NCBI GenBank assembly: GCA_009926035.1
Contig: RFPQ01000027.1
Coordinates: 1-8,484, forward strand
Source: Betaproteobacteria bacterium
GTDB lineage: Bacteria; Pseudomonadota; Gammaproteobacteria; Burkholderiales; Methylophilaceae
Length of the DNA stretch: 8,484 nucleotides
Direction: 5' to 3'
A program made the position numbers and the translations under genes. The notes beneath the pieces were generated by a model. It saw only the letters and a list, made by a program, of their open reading frames with translations, ran no database searches and was not told where the DNA came from. Shown one piece after another: positions 1 to 6,483 of the stretch. Each line of letters begins with the position of its first letter. Within the stretch, counting starts at the first letter, position 1.

Positions 1-1
1 C

Positions 2-1747
2 GGCAAACGCCCTGACCGCGCAGTGCTTGTTTACTCGCAACGCTGTCGCGAAGCTTTTTCTGATGTGCCATTGGTTATTGGTAGTATTGAAGCCAGCCTC
101 CGTCGTATTGCTCATTATGACTATTGGTCTGACAAAGTGCGTCGTTCAATACTGGTTGATTCTAAGGCTGATATTTTGCTATATGGCAATGCTGAACGGG
201 CACTTATTGAACTCACCCACCGTATCGCTGCTGGTGAAAAAGTAGAAGATATTCAAAACATAAGAGGCACTGCATTCTTACGTAAAAAAATTCCTGAAGG
301 GTGGGAAGAAGTTGCGTCCACACATCTTGATCGTCCAGGAAAAATTGAACCACACGTTGACCCTTATGAAATGAAAATGGGTGCAGGTTCTGATTGTGAA
401 ATTAAAGCTAAATCAGATGAAGATAAATTACCTGAAGGCACCAAAGTGATTGAGTTGGTTCGAAAAACAAAAACAGATCGAAGTAAGCAAGTGGTTCGTT
501 TACCAAACTTTGAAGAAGTGGTGGATAATCCGGTGCTCTATGCTCACGCATCACGTGTCCTTCATTTAGAAGCGAATCCAGGTAATGCGCGAGCGCTTAT
601 CCAAAGACACGGGGATCGTGAAGTATGGTTAAATCCACCTCCTATTCCACTCACGACAAAAGAGATGGACTATGTATATGGCATGCCTTACGCAAGAAAA
701 CCTCACCCTTCTTATGGCAACGCTAAAATTTCTGCATGGGAAATGATTCGTTTCTCAGTCAATATTATGCGCGGGTGTTTTGGTGGATGCACTTTCTGTT
801 CTATTACAGAACATGAAGGTCGGATCATTCAGAGCAGATCTGAAGAAAGTATATTAAAAGAGGTTGAAGAAATTAGAGATAAAGTTGAAGGCTTTACAGG
901 CGTCATTTCAGATTTAGGTGGCCCTACAGCGAACATGTATCGCATGGCCTGCAAATCAGAAAAGATTGAAGCTTCCTGCCGAAAACTTTCTTGTGTCTAT
1001 CCAGGTATTTGTGAAAACTTAAATACTGATCACTCAGCGCTCATAGAGCTTTATCGCAAAGCAAGAAATACTAAGGGCATTAAAAAAGTACTGATTGGTT
1101 CAGGACTTCGTTATGACCTAGCAGTAACTTCTCCTGAGTATGTCAAAGAGCTTGTACAACACCATGTCGGTGGCTATTTGAAAATTGCACCTGAACACTC
1201 CGAAGAAAATGTCTTATCTAAAATGATGAAACCGGGGATGGGTTCATATAATAAATTTAAAGAGATGTTTGATCGCTTTTCCAAAGAAGTCGGCAAAGAA
1301 CAATATTTAATTCCTTATTTTATTGCAGCACATCCAGGCGCTACTGATGAAGATATGATGAATTTGGCTCTATGGCTCAAGGAACATGATTTTAAATTAG
1401 ATCAGGTACAAACTTTTACACCCACACCGATGGCTATGGCAACAGCTATGTATCACTCAGGTAAAAATCCTTTACGCAAAGTGACGAGTGATAGCGAGGA
1501 GGTCCCCATTCCGCGAGCAGGTGGTGTACGTCGACTTCATAAAGCTTTTATTCGTTATCATGATCCTAAAAATTGGCCTATGTTAAGGGAAGCATTACAG
1601 CGGATGGGTCGCTCTGATTTAATTGGGGACAGTAAAAAACATCTGATCCCTGCAAGACAACCTTTATCAGAAAATCACTCTAAAAGAATGCATCAATTTG
1701 CTAGAAATAAACCCTCCACTTCAAAGCCTTTTAAACGCACTCGCTAA
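2..1747 (+). CDS. ygiQ: YgiQ family radical SAM protein (UPF0313), 5' end missing
   Basis: The reading frame is open from the first full codon at base 2, so the true start lies upstream. The GTG at 23 is only an internal valine in a conserved run ([16 protein letters not shown]). About 580 residues are visible. From memory the family is about 700-740 residues, so some 120-150 are missing. The radical SAM signature CxxxCxxC is at 776-799 (GCFGGCTFC), the three cysteines expected to hold the [4Fe-4S] cluster that cleaves S-adenosylmethionine. Before it is the YgiQ N-terminal domain ([19 protein letters not shown]). After it comes the barrel with [19 protein letters not shown]. Last is the DUF3362-type tail ([37 protein letters not shown]). 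The product is probably cytoplasmic. The family is widespread, and I know of no established substrate. The gene looks intact and is the most GC-rich here. Identification is secure; function is not. Confidence 0.95.
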   Translation, partial: GKRPDRAVLVYSQRCREAFSDVPLVIGSIEASLRRIAHYDYWSDKVRRSILVDSKADILLYGNAERALIELTHRIAAGEKVEDIQNIRGTAFLRKKIPEGWEEVASTHLDRPGKIEPHVDPYEMKMGAGSDCEIKAKSDEDKLPEGTKVIELVRKTKTDRSKQVVRLPNFEEVVDNPVLYAHASRVLHLEANPGNARALIQRHGDREVWLNPPPIPLTTKEMDYVYGMPYARKPHPSYGNAKISAWEMIRFSVNIMRGCFGGCTFCSITEHEGRIIQSRSEESILKEVEEIRDKVEGFTGVISDLGGPTANMYRMACKSEKIEASCRKLSCVYPGICENLNTDHSALIELYRKARNTKGIKKVLIGSGLRYDLAVTSPEYVKELVQHHVGGYLKIAPEHSEENVLSKMMKPGMGSYNKFKEMFDRFSKEVGKEQYLIPYFIAAHPGATDEDMMNLALWLKEHDFKLDQVQTFTPTPMAMATAMYHSGKNPLRKVTSDSEEVPIPRAGGVRRLHKAFIRYHDPKNWPMLREALQRMGRSDLIGDSKKHLIPARQPLSENHSKRMHQFARNKPSTSKPFKRTR

Positions 1748-1752
1748 CCCTT

Positions 1753-1769
1753 AACTTCACTAAGAAGTT
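1753..1769 (+). other. Short intercistronic hairpin after ygiQ
   Basis: AACTTC (1753-1758) and GAAGTT (1764-1769) form a perfect 6-bp stem with a 5-base loop, ending next to the GAAGAAGG ribosome binding site of the following gene. No U-run follows, so it does not look like an intrinsic terminator. It could protect a processed end or affect initiation of the next gene, or be chance in AT-rich DNA. Confidence 0.3.
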
Positions 1770-1782
1770 GGAAGAAGGCAAA

Positions 1783-2367
1783 ATGAAAAATAAAAAAATC
1801 ACTGAACTTATATCGCAAATGGACGCGATAGAAAAAGAACTGAATGAAGTCATTCATCGACAAGAAATTCAATTCAATTATAAATTTAAAGGCAAAAAGG
1901 TTGAATTTGAGAGTTCTATTAAAGAAGCACACAAGCAATTAAAAATTGGTCTGATACATTGGTTTTCAACAAGACCTATCAATCTAATTACAGGCCCAAT
2001 CATCTACAGCATGATCATCCCTATGTTAATCCTAGATGCATGTATAAGCTTTTATCAGTTCACTTGTTTTCCTATCTATAAAATTAAATTAGTTAAACGA
2101 CGTGATTACATTTCTTTTGATCGCCACCATCTTCATTATCTTAATTGGATCGAAAAATTTCATTGCACATACTGTGCTTATGGGGCTGGACTTTTAGCTT
2201 ATATTACAGAAATTGTAGCGCGTACTGAGCAATACTTCTGCCCTATAAAACATGCAAGAAAAGTCATAGGCACACACTCAAGATATATAAAATTTTTAGA
2301 ATACGGAGACGCTAAAAACTATCAAGAAAATCTTGAAAACTATAGAAAACAGCTTTCAAAGACTTAA
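1783..2367 (+). CDS. Conserved membrane-associated protein with CxxC and EQYFCPIKHA motifs, function unknown
   Basis: This is a 194-residue protein from the ATG at 1783, preceded by GAAGAAGG about five bases upstream. An in-frame TTG at 1768 is possible but lies ahead of that site. Residues 1-55 are charged and probably helical or coiled-coil. Residues about 66-100 are hydrophobic (ITGPIIYSMIIPMLILDACIS onward), one or two membrane segments. The second half is hydrophilic with a dense conserved-looking block: RRDYISFDRHHLHYLNWIEK, then CTYCAYG (C128, C131), ARTEQYFCPIKHARK (C153), and YGDAKNY near the end. I recall closely similar uncharacterised proteins in proteobacteria but no function. 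The spaced Cys and His residues could bind a metal or undergo redox, which is inference only. The gene starts 35 bases after ygiQ on the same strand and may be cotranscribed with it. Confidence 0.8.
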   Translation: MKNKKITELISQMDAIEKELNEVIHRQEIQFNYKFKGKKVEFESSIKEAHKQLKIGLIHWFSTRPINLITGPIIYSMIIPMLILDACISFYQFTCFPIYKIKLVKRRDYISFDRHHLHYLNWIEKFHCTYCAYGAGLLAYITEIVARTEQYFCPIKHARKVIGTHSRYIKFLEYGDAKNYQENLENYRKQLSKT

Positions 2368-2436
2368 CCTCTTATTTTTATGAACTTTTTTATAAAACTT
2401 AAGACTAAGAAGCATTTTCATTTATAGGGTACTTTT

Positions 2437-2829
2437 ATGAGAGCTGTAGTTGTATGTTTAACCTTACTGAGTTTTTTTTCATTGGCATTTGCCAATCAAG
2501 ATATAAATATTCAAAAACTTCAAAGCCAAAAACAATCTATTAGTACCATCAATCAATGTAGCAATCCTGCCCAATTAGATCAATTTATTCAAAATGCACT
2601 GGATAATGTCACGAATCATGAAAAAAAAGCTAAACATGCAGCATTTCTTGAAGAGCTTATCAAATACAATCCTTCATGTTTTGTAGCAAGTGTCAAAAAA
2701 TTAGATCCGAAAAGCTGTGAAAAAATTGAAGAGTCTTATCTTAATGAACCTTTCTTTTACCCAAGAGAGGATCTAAGAGCTTCTCTTGCAAAAGCGAAAA
2801 ATTACAAGGCGAGTTGTTTAGCGAGTTAA
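2437..2829 (+). CDS. Small exported four-cysteine protein, function unknown
   Basis: This 130-residue protein starts at an ATG preceded by AGGG at 2426-2429, seven bases away. Residues 1-19 form a Sec signal peptide: short N-region, hydrophobic core CLTLLSFFSLAF, and likely type I cleavage after AFA (before N20). There is no lipobox. The mature part of about 110 residues is mainly hydrophilic and probably helical. It has exactly four cysteines (C41, C81, C94, C127), consistent with two disulfides made in the periplasm. The C-terminal part (EPFFYPREDLRASLAKAKNYKASC) looks like the conserved core. I do not recognise a named family. Only four bases separate it from the next gene, also exported, so the two are very probably cotranscribed and may act in the same compartment. 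Confidence 0.8.
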   Translation: MRAVVVCLTLLSFFSLAFANQDINIQKLQSQKQSISTINQCSNPAQLDQFIQNALDNVTNHEKKAKHAAFLEELIKYNPSCFVASVKKLDPKSCEKIEESYLNEPFFYPREDLRASLAKAKNYKASCLAS

Positions 2830-2833
2830 ATTT

Positions 2834-3289
2834 ATGAAAATTATTCGTTTTCTATCGATCATCCCTCTTTTATTTCTTTGCACTTTCTCTTACTCAAAAG
2901 ACTCTCCTGAAAAATTATTTACGGGTACACAAATTGAAAAATATCAAAATGGAAATACCAAATATGAAGTTCATTATGTGAATGGTAAAAAAGAAGGTTT
3001 AGAGACTTTTTGGTATAACAGTGGACTGAAATACATACAAACTAATTACAAAAATGATAAAGAAGATGGTGTTTGGAACCAATGGTATGAAAATGGCCAA
3101 CTTAAATTAGAAGCACATTATAAAGATGGTAAAGAGCATGGCTTATTTACTCAGTGGTATGACAATGGTACAAAACGATCTGAGGCTACTTTTAAAGATG
3201 GCAAAAAAGAAGGGTACGAGATTTATTGGGAAAAGAATGGTGATGTTAAATCTAAAACCTTATACGAAGACGGTAAGCCCAAAAAATAA
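2834..3289 (+). CDS. Exported MORN/YwqK-type repeat protein
   Basis: This is a 151-residue protein. Residues 1-21 are a signal peptide (MKIIRFLSIIPLLFLCTFSYS) with likely cleavage at SYS-KDS. The single Cys at 16 sits in LFLC, a poor lipobox because Leu precedes it, so a soluble exported protein is more likely than a lipoprotein. Residues 31-150 are five back-to-back 24-residue repeats starting at G31, G55, G79, G103 and G127. The pattern is G-x3-xWYxNG-x7-YKDGK-x2, that of MORN_2 repeats. Databases often label such proteins 'YwqK family antitoxin'. Here the signal peptide argues against a cytoplasmic antitoxin, and a scaffold or binding role in the envelope is more plausible (inference). No strong Shine-Dalgarno is visible, and the start lies four bases after the preceding stop, so coupled translation is likely. 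Confidence 0.88.
   Translation: MKIIRFLSIIPLLFLCTFSYSKDSPEKLFTGTQIEKYQNGNTKYEVHYVNGKKEGLETFWYNSGLKYIQTNYKNDKEDGVWNQWYENGQLKLEAHYKDGKEHGLFTQWYDNGTKRSEATFKDGKKEGYEIYWEKNGDVKSKTLYEDGKPKK
2924..3283 (+). repeat. Five in-phase 72-base coding repeats (MORN units)
   Basis: The five protein repeats are exactly 24 codons each with no insertion or deletion between units, giving a 72-base period. The protein consensus GxxxxWYxNGxxxxxxxYKDGKxx is clear. The DNA is only moderately similar between copies, so this is an old duplication rather than a recent tandem array. Units 3 and 4 match the consensus best. Unit 1 has KYQNG instead of WYxNG, and unit 5 has YWEKNG. Confidence 0.85.
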
Positions 3290-3311
3290 GAATACTGCCT
3301 AAGTAGTATTC
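3281..3311 (-). terminator. Hairpin terminator filling the gap between converging genes
   Basis: GAATACT (3290-3296) and AGTATTC (3305-3311) form a perfect 7-bp stem with an 8-base loop. Read on the - strand, the stem begins one base after the corA stop and is followed by TTATTTTTT (complement of 3281-3289), a good U-run. On the + strand it starts directly after the repeat-protein stop but is followed only by CTATTTATC, so termination that way would be weaker. Confidence 0.7.
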
Positions 3312-4658
3312 CTATTTATCAAAAGAATTTTCTGATCTTAATTTTTCAATGCGCTTATTTTCAAAGGCTCTTAAACCTATAAATGTAAAGAGTCCAATCG
3401 CAATCATGACTAAAATAAAACAGCCATAGGCTAATTGCCAAGGGATACTATTAGTCATCATACTAAATTCAGACATGCCTCCAATACCTGCAATGATATT
3501 CACCGGCATAAAGACGACGCTGATAATCGTCAATCTTTTCAAATCAATATTTTGATTTACATTAAGAAAGCCAACTGTGGCATCCATTTGAAAGTTGATC
3601 TTATTAAATAAGAATGATGTATGACCATCCAACGAATCAATGTCACGAAGAATTTCTTTGACATCTTCATGTTGACTCACTGATAAAAGCTTTGAACGCA
3701 TCAAAAATGACAGAGCGTTTCTAGTATCCATCACATTACGTCTTATCTTACCGTTCAAATCTTCCTCGATGGCAATATCAGAAAGAATAGTCGCAGCCTG
3801 ACTATTTGTCATATAGGACTTCACAACCTGCTTACCGACTTTTTCTAATCTTGAATACACATCTTCAAGGGCGTTTGCTGAATATTCAATATCTGCTGCA
3901 TACAAATCTAATAAGACATCTTTCGCTTGAGATACATAGCCTGCTTCTGCACGTGCTCTTAAACGTTGAAGTCTGAATACAGGCAATTCTTCATTTCTGA
4001 CAGTAAATAATATTTTGTCTTTAAGGACGAATGCCACCGTAACGTTTTTAGATTCTTTAGTGGTATCTAGCAAGAAATTGGAATGTAGATGAATTTCACC
4101 ATTATCTTCAATATAAAAACGCGCACTCGTCTCCAAGTCTGTAAGTTCATTGGGGTTAGGAATATGTGCACCAAAAATTTCTCTAGCCCATTCGAGCTGC
4201 TCAATCTCAGGCGTGACAAGATCCACCCAAATAGGCTTAGCTTTTTCAAGATCTTTTCGGCTGTAAATAGGTATTTGACGTAAGCGACCTTTAAACAAGT
4301 CAAATACTCGAATCACCGTAATTTGCTCTTTATTTGGAGTTTCGTCAGATACAAGATCCATACGAATGTCATCAGAAACTTCCAGAAGCACATCGTCACG
4401 ACGACTTGTTTCAATATGATCCCATACAACAATTCGCTCTTGCTCTATTAATGCTTCCAGAATTCTTGCAATGTCATTAACTTCTAGTTTTTTAACAAAC
4501 TTTTCTAATTCGGTGGAATTTTGTTTTTGAATGAGAGATTCGACAATATCCTGACGAGACATTTCTTGTCTTTGAATGAGATTACCAACCAGATTTTGCT
4601 TAGCGAGCAAGTTTTTGATGCTGGATAATTTCTTATCAATGTTGTTTTTTTCTGACAT
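3312..4658 (-). CDS. corA: CorA-family divalent cation transporter with MgtE_N-like N-terminus and a GMS motif
   Basis: A 448-residue inner-membrane protein, from an ATG with GAGG eight bases upstream (complement of 4667-4670). Residues about 35-105 (ESLIQKQ, LEVNDIARILEALIEQERIVVWDHI, DDIRMDL) resemble the helical repeats of the MgtE N domain. Residues about 115-370 look like the CorA cytoplasmic domain: IWVDLVTPEIEQLEWARE, ARFYIEDNGEIHLHSNFLL, FTVRNEELPVFRLQRLRARA, then the long stalk helix ending in MDATVGFLNVNQN. Two membrane helices follow, about 374-394 and 405-430, as in CorA. The loop reads GIGGMSEFSMM, so Ser396 stands where the signature GMN has Asn. CorA proteins form pentameric Mg2+ (or Co2+/Ni2+) channels; transport here is inferred from family. 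This total is longer than the ~316-residue E. coli CorA because of the N-terminal extension. It lies 135 bases downstream of the pirin gene, on the same strand. Confidence 0.9.
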   Translation of the reverse strand: MSEKNNIDKKLSSIKNLLAKQNLVGNLIQRQEMSRQDIVESLIQKQNSTELEKFVKKLEVNDIARILEALIEQERIVVWDHIETSRRDDVLLEVSDDIRMDLVSDETPNKEQITVIRVFDLFKGRLRQIPIYSRKDLEKAKPIWVDLVTPEIEQLEWAREIFGAHIPNPNELTDLETSARFYIEDNGEIHLHSNFLLDTTKESKNVTVAFVLKDKILFTVRNEELPVFRLQRLRARAEAGYVSQAKDVLLDLYAADIEYSANALEDVYSRLEKVGKQVVKSYMTNSQAATILSDIAIEEDLNGKIRRNVMDTRNALSFLMRSKLLSVSQHEDVKEILRDIDSLDGHTSFLFNKINFQMDATVGFLNVNQNIDLKRLTIISVVFMPVNIIAGIGGMSEFSMMTNSIPWQLAYGCFILVMIAIGLFTFIGLRAFENKRIEKLRSENSFDK

Positions 4659-4687
4659 GATAATTGCCTCGAATTCAGATTAAGCTT

Positions 4688-4732
4688 AAGGTTTCGGCAA
4701 TTGTAAAGTAATAGCAATCAAATTGAAACCTT
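4688..4732 (-). promoter_or_regulatory. Possible corA promoter flanked by an 8-bp inverted repeat
   Basis: AAGGTTTC (4688-4695) and GAAACCTT (4725-4732) are perfect reverse complements separated by 29 bases. Between them, on the - strand, lies TACAAT (complement of 4700-4705), one mismatch from the -10 consensus. A weak TTTCAA 17 bases upstream overlaps the outer arm. The arms could be an operator pair or the stem of a leader hairpin. The corA start is about 40 bases downstream. This is sequence inspection only. Confidence 0.35.
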
Positions 4733-4793
4733 GATTACTAATAAAAATGAATTACTTATGTTTACCCTGAAAATAAGGTGGTTTGGTCACTAT

Positions 4794-5495
4794 TTATGCC
4801 GCTAGATCAAATATCAATACTTCCCCATCCCCACCCTTTTCAATAATGATTAAAGGCTCATCCTCCAGTAATAATGCATCACCAGACTTCAAATGATGGC
4901 CGTTAATTTCCAATATTCCTTTGATAAGATGAACATATGCTTTTCTACTTTGACTTAACTTTAAAATCGCTTTCTGATGTTCATTGAAAATACCGGCATA
5001 TAAAAACGCATCCGCGTGAATCAAAACAGACTGATCTCTCCCATCTGAAGATGCAATGAGGGCAAGCGCACCTTTTTTCCTAGCACTAGGAATCGTTTTT
5101 TGCTCGTAGCTAGGCTCTATATTTTTCACATGGGGTTCAATCCAAATTTGTAATAGATGAGTCATGGCATTACTGGCGCTATTAAATTCGCTATGCGTAA
5201 CAAAGCTTCCTGCACTCATTCTTTGGACCTCATCTGGATTGATAGTTTTCACATTGCCCATGCTGTCTTTATGGGCCAACTGACCTGAAAGAACGTAGGT
5301 GATAATCTCCATATTTCTATGAGAATGATCTCCAAAGCCTCCGCCTGCTTCAATATAGTCCTCATTAATGACACGAAGATTACCCCAACCCATATATTGA
5401 GGATCGTAATAATCTGCAAACGAAAATGAATGATAGCTTTTTAACCAACCATGGTCGGTATATCCTCGATCTTCTGATTTTCTAAGTATGATCAC
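4794..5495 (-). CDS. Pirin family protein (YhhW type)
   Basis: This 233-residue protein has a start and length that fit E. coli YhhW (about 231 residues, starting MIYLRKA). The start here is a GTG (MIILRKSEDRGY). Two cupin domains are expected. The N-terminal one carries the metal ligands H57 and H59 (GDHSHRNMEI), H101 and E103 (VTHSEFN), the set expected to bind Fe or another metal. Other hallmarks are HSFSFADYYDP, GNLRVINEDYIEAGGGFG, YVLSGQLAHKDSMGN and DEVQRMSAGS. The C-terminal cupin (about 130-233) ends in VLIFDLAA. YhhW-type pirins have quercetin 2,3-dioxygenase activity in vitro, but the physiological role is unclear. The protein is cytoplasmic. The GTG overlaps the upstream stop (GTGA), so translation is probably coupled. 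The visible ribosome site is weak (AAGAAA). Confidence 0.95.
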   Translation of the reverse strand: MIILRKSEDRGYTDHGWLKSYHSFSFADYYDPQYMGWGNLRVINEDYIEAGGGFGDHSHRNMEIITYVLSGQLAHKDSMGNVKTINPDEVQRMSAGSFVTHSEFNSASNAMTHLLQIWIEPHVKNIEPSYEQKTIPSARKKGALALIASSDGRDQSVLIHADAFLYAGIFNEHQKAILKLSQSRKAYVHLIKGILEINGHHLKSGDALLLEDEPLIIIEKGGDGEVLIFDLAA

Positions 5496-5974
5496 TGATT
5501 AAATTTCTTATAATTTTTCTTGTAACGATAAAAGAGCAGAATAAAGAGAAATAAAATATTTGGGTACCATATATACCAATGTGTCCATGGAATTCCATCT
5601 ATGTTGTAATCGGATAGCGGCCAAAAAATTGGGGTCGCAAAGAAAGCTTTCGAGTGAAAAGGAAAATCAAGAATGATATGAAATGGCCAGGCTAGCATTG
5701 CCATAGCAAATGCTCGGTTAAAGCGATAAACAACATAAATGATAGGCAAGCATACAATAAAACTATGGCCGATTGAATAAGCTGGAAAAATCCAAGATGG
5801 CAGAGAATCTAGTGCGGGTTTTCCAAAATGCCAATGCCCCGTCATAAGATTTATAAGCATCAAGAATCCAAACGATATAAGATCTGGCATAGCCCCGAAG
5901 AATATCGCTGACCAAGGATATTGCTTGTATCCAAACAAACCATATCCCCATAAAGCATGACTTAAAGTATCCAT
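5492..5974 (-). CDS. YdjM/DUF457-like membrane protein, predicted metal-dependent hydrolase
   Basis: This is a 160-residue membrane protein from the ATG at 5974. Upstream in-frame starts exist (ATG at 6025, TTG at 6037), giving up to 181 residues. The family normally begins with a MDT-type HAL motif, so I chose MDTLSHALWG. Hydrophobic segments lie at about 22-45, 62-83, 86-105 and 133-150. Spaced polar residues in or near the membrane match the YdjM/DUF457 pattern: H6, D31 in GAMPDL, H70 in IGHSF, and H99/D103 in HIILD, with H107 after. These would be metal ligands if the hydrolase prediction holds; no activity is established to my knowledge. No good Shine-Dalgarno is visible at the chosen start, leaving it uncertain. 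It is the first gene of a - strand run, and its stop overlaps the pirin start. Confidence 0.78.
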   Translation of the reverse strand: MDTLSHALWGYGLFGYKQYPWSAIFFGAMPDLISFGFLMLINLMTGHWHFGKPALDSLPSWIFPAYSIGHSFIVCLPIIYVVYRFNRAFAMAMLAWPFHIILDFPFHSKAFFATPIFWPLSDYNIDGIPWTHWYIWYPNILFLFILLFYRYKKNYKKFNQ

Positions 5975-6004
5975 AAAATAAGTATAGGGTCTTTCGTAAA
6001 AAAA

Positions 6005-6036
6005 TTGAATTTTTAATAGGTGCATAACTCTATACA
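6005..6036 (+). promoter_or_regulatory. Weak candidate + strand promoter in the divergent spacer
   Basis: TTGAAT (6005-6010) resembles a -35, and TATACA (6031-6036) resembles a -10, but the 20-base spacing is longer than ideal. If used, transcription would begin near 6043 and meet the terminator at 6107, giving an RNA of about 65 bases. Low confidence. Confidence 0.2.
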
Positions 6037-6040
6037 AGAA

Positions 6041-6060
6041 GCAATAAGCTGAAATATTGC
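6041..6060 (+). other. Hairpin upstream of the orphan terminator
   Basis: GCAATA (6041-6046) pairs perfectly with TATTGC (6055-6060) around the 8-base loop AGCTGAAA. It sits six bases before the terminator stem, so the two could be structured elements of one short RNA. A 6-bp stem alone is weak evidence. Confidence 0.35.
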
Positions 6061-6066
6061 TCGATA

Positions 6067-6107
6067 GGCTCCAAATTCACCCTGAATGGTTTGGGGCCTT
6101 TCTTTTT
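6067..6107 (+). terminator. Strong intrinsic terminator with no upstream + strand gene
   Basis: GGCTCCAAA (6067-6075) pairs with TTTGGGGCC (6090-6098) as nine base pairs including one G-U. TTCA and TGAA (6076-6079, 6083-6086) can extend the stem inside. TTTCTTTTT follows at once (6099-6107). This is a standard rho-independent terminator on the + strand. It ends 19 bases before the DCC-family gene, while the DNA to its left codes only on the - strand. Read on the - strand it lacks a U-run. It therefore ends a short unseen RNA, attenuates the next gene, or is a relic. Confidence 0.75.
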
Positions 6108-6126
6108 AAATCTAACTTAAAAAATT

Positions 6127-6483
6127 ATGATAAAGATTTTATTTGATAATCAATGCAATATTTGCAAAAAAGAAATCCAATATTACAAATCCATTGCCCC
6201 TACCGACATTTTTTTGTGGTGCAATCTTCATACGAATAAAGAAATTCTCAACAAATACAAAATTACATATAAGGATGCACTTTTAAGCCTTCACGCTATC
6301 GATGAAAAGGAAATACTTTATAAAGGTATTGATGCGTTTTGTCTTATTTGGAAACATTTAAGAGGATGGCGCTACCTAAGCTTCGTTATCAAGCTTCCTA
6401 TCATTTACCCTATGAGCAAAATAGCTTATCAATATTTTGCGTCATGGCGTTTTAACAGACTCAATTACTGTCGGGTGAATTAA
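6127..6483 (+). CDS. DCC-family thiol-disulfide oxidoreductase (DUF393)
   Basis: A 118-residue protein. A first beta strand (IKILFD) leads into D7-x2-C10-x2-C13 (FDNQCNICKKEI), the Asp-Cys-Cys signature that names the family, in a thioredoxin-like arrangement. Further family marks are KGIDAFCLIWKHL (about 66-78), WRYLSFVIKLP (81-91), YPMSKIAYQYFASWR (94-108) and a short Cys-containing tail. The likely role is reduction or exchange of disulfides, probably cytoplasmic since no signal peptide is seen; the real partner is unknown. The start fits the family and no closer one exists. There is no recognisable Shine-Dalgarno (AACTTAAAAAATT precedes the ATG), and the U-run of a terminator ends only 19 bases upstream. 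Expression therefore probably depends on readthrough or on a promoter overlapping the terminator. The next gene begins right after the stop codon. Confidence 0.88.
   Translation: MIKILFDNQCNICKKEIQYYKSIAPTDIFLWCNLHTNKEILNKYKITYKDALLSLHAIDEKEILYKGIDAFCLIWKHLRGWRYLSFVIKLPIIYPMSKIAYQYFASWRFNRLNYCRVN

Noticed and set aside
23..1747. GTG at 23 as the true start of the radical SAM gene
   Set aside because: The frame is open to the window edge and the residues before it (GKRPDRA) are conserved family sequence, so the gene begins upstream.
2368..2436. Promoter or terminator in the 69-base gap before the four-cysteine gene
   Set aside because: It is very AT-rich with several loose TATA-like strings but no convincing -35/-10 pair and no stable hairpin with a U-run.
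2879..2881. Lipoprotein attachment at Cys16 of the repeat protein
   Set aside because: The preceding residues LFL do not fit a lipobox, which needs Gly, Ala or Ser just before Cys. Ordinary cleavage after SYS fits better.
2834..3289. Toxin-antitoxin module based on the YwqK-type repeats
   Set aside because: Both this protein and its partner carry signal peptides, and no toxin family is recognisable next to it.
4067..4303. Open frames on both strands inside corA (also 4505-4717 on -)
   Set aside because: They overlap well-matched CorA coding sequence in other frames and show no family motifs.
5975..6037. 21-residue N-terminal extension of the YdjM/DUF457-like protein from a TTG at 6037
   Set aside because: The added residues (MYRVMHLLKIQFFYERPYTYF) look unlike the family start, which is normally MDT near the first His motif. 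Neither start has a strong ribosome site, so this stays uncertain.
6020..6052. Ten-codon leader peptide starting GTG, ending in the first spacer hairpin
   Set aside because: No ribosome site precedes it and it has no codon run suggesting attenuation, so it is not supported beyond chance.
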